Assembly (NCBI GenBank): GCA_018896025.1
Contig: JAHIND010000008.1
Span: 62,001-126,000, forward strand
Direction of reading: 5' to 3'
Origin: Pseudomonadota bacterium
Lineage (GTDB): Bacteria > Desulfobacterota > Desulfarculia > Desulfarculales > Desulfarculaceae
Length of the DNA stretch: 64,000 bases
Under the pieces are notes generated by a model. It worked only from the letters and a program-made list of their open reading frames with translations. It searched no databases and had not been told where the DNA came from. Positions 62,384 through 64,000 of this stretch are shown here, in pieces. Position 1 is the stretch's first letter, and the number at the start of each line of letters is the position of its first letter. The translations under genes were made by a program, and so were the position numbers.

Positions 62384-64000
62384 ATGACCTTGGGACGCCA
62401 CATACCTCCCCGGCGCATGGTTCTGGCCGCGCTATTGCTGCTGGGCCTGGCCTTGCGCCTGTGGGGCCTGGACTGGGAAGCCCCCGCCACCGGCCAGGGC
62501 GGCCCGGAGCAATGGGGATGGCGGGTAATTGCCGCCCTGTCTTGGTCCTCGCCGGTCTACCCCGGCCTGATCACCCAGGCCTTTTTCTCCCTGGCCGCCC
62601 TGCTGCAAGGGGCGGTAACCCTGATCACCGGCGGCCTGGCCCTGTTGATGGGCCAGGCCCGCTTCGTGGGCGAATGGGCCATGGACCCCCGCGTGGCCGG
62701 GCGTCTGTGCGCCGCCCTGCTGGGGGCGGGGCAAATCCCCCTGGCCTATCTATTAGGCCGCCGCTGCTTCGACAGCGTGGCCACCGGCCTGCTGGCTGCC
62801 GCCGTGGTGGCGGTGAGCCCCCTGCTGGTGGTGCAGAGCCACTATCTCTCCCTGGAAACTCCTCTGGGCTTTTTGGCCCTTCTTACCGCCCTGTTGGCCT
62901 GGCAGACCATGGAAAACCCCCGCAAGGGCGGCATGGCCGGCCTGGGCCTGGTGTTGGGCCTGGCGGCGACCACCTCGGTGCTGGGCCTGCTCCTGTGGCC
63001 GGTGGGCCTGGCCGCCTGGCTGGCCGCCGGGCGCGACGCCAAGGTGACGGCCTCGCGGCGCTGGCTGCTTTGGCCCCTGTGTCTGGCCGGTGGTTTGGTC
63101 CTGGGTCTGGGCCTGGGCGCGCCGGGCCTTTGGTGGCCGCATGCAGCGAACAGCTTCTGGGACATCTCCAGCCTGGGCGTACTGTGGCCCGCCGGGGCCG
63201 ACTGGCAAACCCTGATCCGGGAGCGCCTGCTCCGGGAAAGCCGCGTCTTGCTGGGGTGGGAGGGTTTGGAGATCGCCGCCCTGTGGCTGCTGGGTCTGGC
63301 CATCCTGCTCAGTAAAAAGCAGGGACGCCGCCTGGTGGTGGCCCTGGCCCCGGCCCTTTTGGCCCTGCTGGGCCTGTCTTGGCCCGGCACCAGCGGCCAG
63401 GGCTGGCTGGCCCTGTGGCTGCCTTTGGCGCTGGTCACCGCGGTGTGGCCCCTGGTCCTGCTCTGCCGCCGCCTGCCGTCCTACGCCTGGCAGGTGGCCG
63501 CGGTGGGGGTGCTGCTCTTCGCCATCGCCCTGGGCGGAGCCTGGCGCTCCTCCGGGGTGGGCTATCTGTTTTGGCAGGAAGGCACCGTGGCCTCGGCCCG
63601 CTTTTGGCTGGAGGCCAACCTGCCCTCCGGCGCGCCGCTGCTGAGCGGCCCCGGCGCGCCCCTGGACATCTTCCCCGGCGCGCGCCTTTGGCGGCCCGGC
63701 CAGGACGCGGCCGGGGCCTATCTGGTGCTGGACCCCCAAGAGGCCCGCGCGGCCAGGGGCGACGACCGCCTGGCCGAGGAGCTGGCCGCCCGGCAGCCCC
63801 TGCAACTGTTTGACCTCAAAAGCGCCTGGAGCCGGGGCCCCTGGGGCCTGGGCGGGTCGCCCCCGGCCCTGCTCAACCCCAGCCTGACGGTTTACGCCCC
63901 CACTGCGCGCGGCGGCATCAAGGAGCCCCTGGCCCTGGACCGCCCTCCGGTGGGGGCCCCGCGCCCCTATGGCCTGGTCTATCAGGCCGGCACGGCCTAC
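62384..64000 (+). CDS. Membrane glycosyltransferase-like protein (GT-C/ArnT-PMT type), partial
   Basis: An open frame of 539 codons runs to the right edge without stop. The product has a hydrophobic N-terminus (MVLAALLLLGLALRLWGLDW), about ten further hydrophobic helices and a soluble C-terminal part. AGRLCAALLGAGQIPLAYLL and the following AVSPLLVVQSHYLSLETPLG resemble the ArnT/PMT family of polyprenyl-phosphate-sugar-using transferases, which have an acidic residue in the first periplasmic loop (here LDWEAP). Sugar and acceptor unknown. ATG at 62384 lacks a strong SD. Confidence 0.65.
   Translation, partial: MTLGRHIPPRRMVLAALLLLGLALRLWGLDWEAPATGQGGPEQWGWRVIAALSWSSPVYPGLITQAFFSLAALLQGAVTLITGGLALLMGQARFVGEWAMDPRVAGRLCAALLGAGQIPLAYLLGRRCFDSVATGLLAAAVVAVSPLLVVQSHYLSLETPLGFLALLTALLAWQTMENPRKGGMAGLGLVLGLAATTSVLGLLLWPVGLAAWLAAGRDAKVTASRRWLLWPLCLAGGLVLGLGLGAPGLWWPHAANSFWDISSLGVLWPAGADWQTLIRERLLRESRVLLGWEGLEIAALWLLGLAILLSKKQGRRLVVALAPALLALLGLSWPGTSGQGWLALWLPLALVTAVWPLVLLCRRLPSYAWQVAAVGVLLFAIALGGAWRSSGVGYLFWQEGTVASARFWLEANLPSGAPLLSGPGAPLDIFPGARLWRPGQDAAGAYLVLDPQEARAARGDDRLAEELAARQPLQLFDLKSAWSRGPWGLGGSPPALLNPSLTVYAPTARGGIKEPLALDRPPVGAPRPYGLVYQAGTAY

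Overview
The window reads as chromosome of a GC-rich Gram-negative anaerobe of the Desulfobacterota (former Deltaproteobacteria), probably near the Desulfarculales. Support: an AprA/fumarate-reductase-like flavoprotein start, the homocysteine-biosynthesis (HcyBio) plus NIL-ferredoxin pair typical of sulfate reducers and methanogens, a DHH-CBS-poly(A) polymerase fusion, a large PAS/histidine-kinase repertoire, KdsB (an outer-membrane LPS enzyme), and frequent TTG/GTG starts with strong Shine-Dalgarno (SD) sites. The taxonomic call is inference.

Layout. 0-1.2 kb (-): a GntR/UTRA regulator and a partial flavoprotein behind a palindromic promoter. 1.2-5.9 kb (-): a BvgS-like hybrid kinase with five PAS domains. 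6.3-14.1 kb (+): a TetR regulator, a complete Liv-type ABC importer (livG, H, M, K, F) and an acyl-CoA synthetase, which look like one uptake-and-activation operon for an organic acid. 14.3-23.3 kb (+): a signalling cluster (CheB-CheR-PAS, hybrid kinase, PAS-LuxR protein, receiver-like protein, PAS-only protein) of lower GC, ending at an IS3 remnant, a gene tail and tRNA-Val(CAC). 24-32 kb (-): one tight operon, pepP-xerD-DHH/CBS/poly(A) polymerase-site-2 protease-scpA-scpB-rluB-tRNA-Val. 32-37 kb (+): sigma-54 activator, proC, AICAR transformylase, mscS. 37-38.3 kb (-): phosphofructokinase. 38.5-44 kb (+): kdnB-kdnA-kdsB (8-amino-Kdo synthesis), a membrane protein, recN. 44-50.7 kb (-): lipoprotein, acyP, ligA, a 7TM diguanylate cyclase, a DUF1786 protein. 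50.8-59 kb (+): ffh-rpsP-khpA-rimM-trmD-rplS-rnhB-yraN-rsmI::HPr-ptsI-smpB. 59.1-62.3 kb (+): mnmA, an IscR-like Rrf2 regulator, HcyBio and NIL-ferredoxin, a sulfur-handling operon. From 62.4 kb: a partial membrane glycosyltransferase.

The most novel item is a 259-bp repeat present twice (8760-9018 and 35784-36042) with no length difference between copies. Its ends are long inverted repeats, the interior folds as a nested hairpin, and at least six base pairs show compensatory double changes between the two copies. In copy 1 it sits between a good SD and the livM start codon, flanked by a 4-bp direct repeat. It looks like a structured mobile element or RNA element that I cannot assign to a known family. 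A second notable item is the in-frame fusion of the 16S rRNA methyltransferase RsmI with the PTS phosphocarrier HPr, directly upstream of enzyme I.
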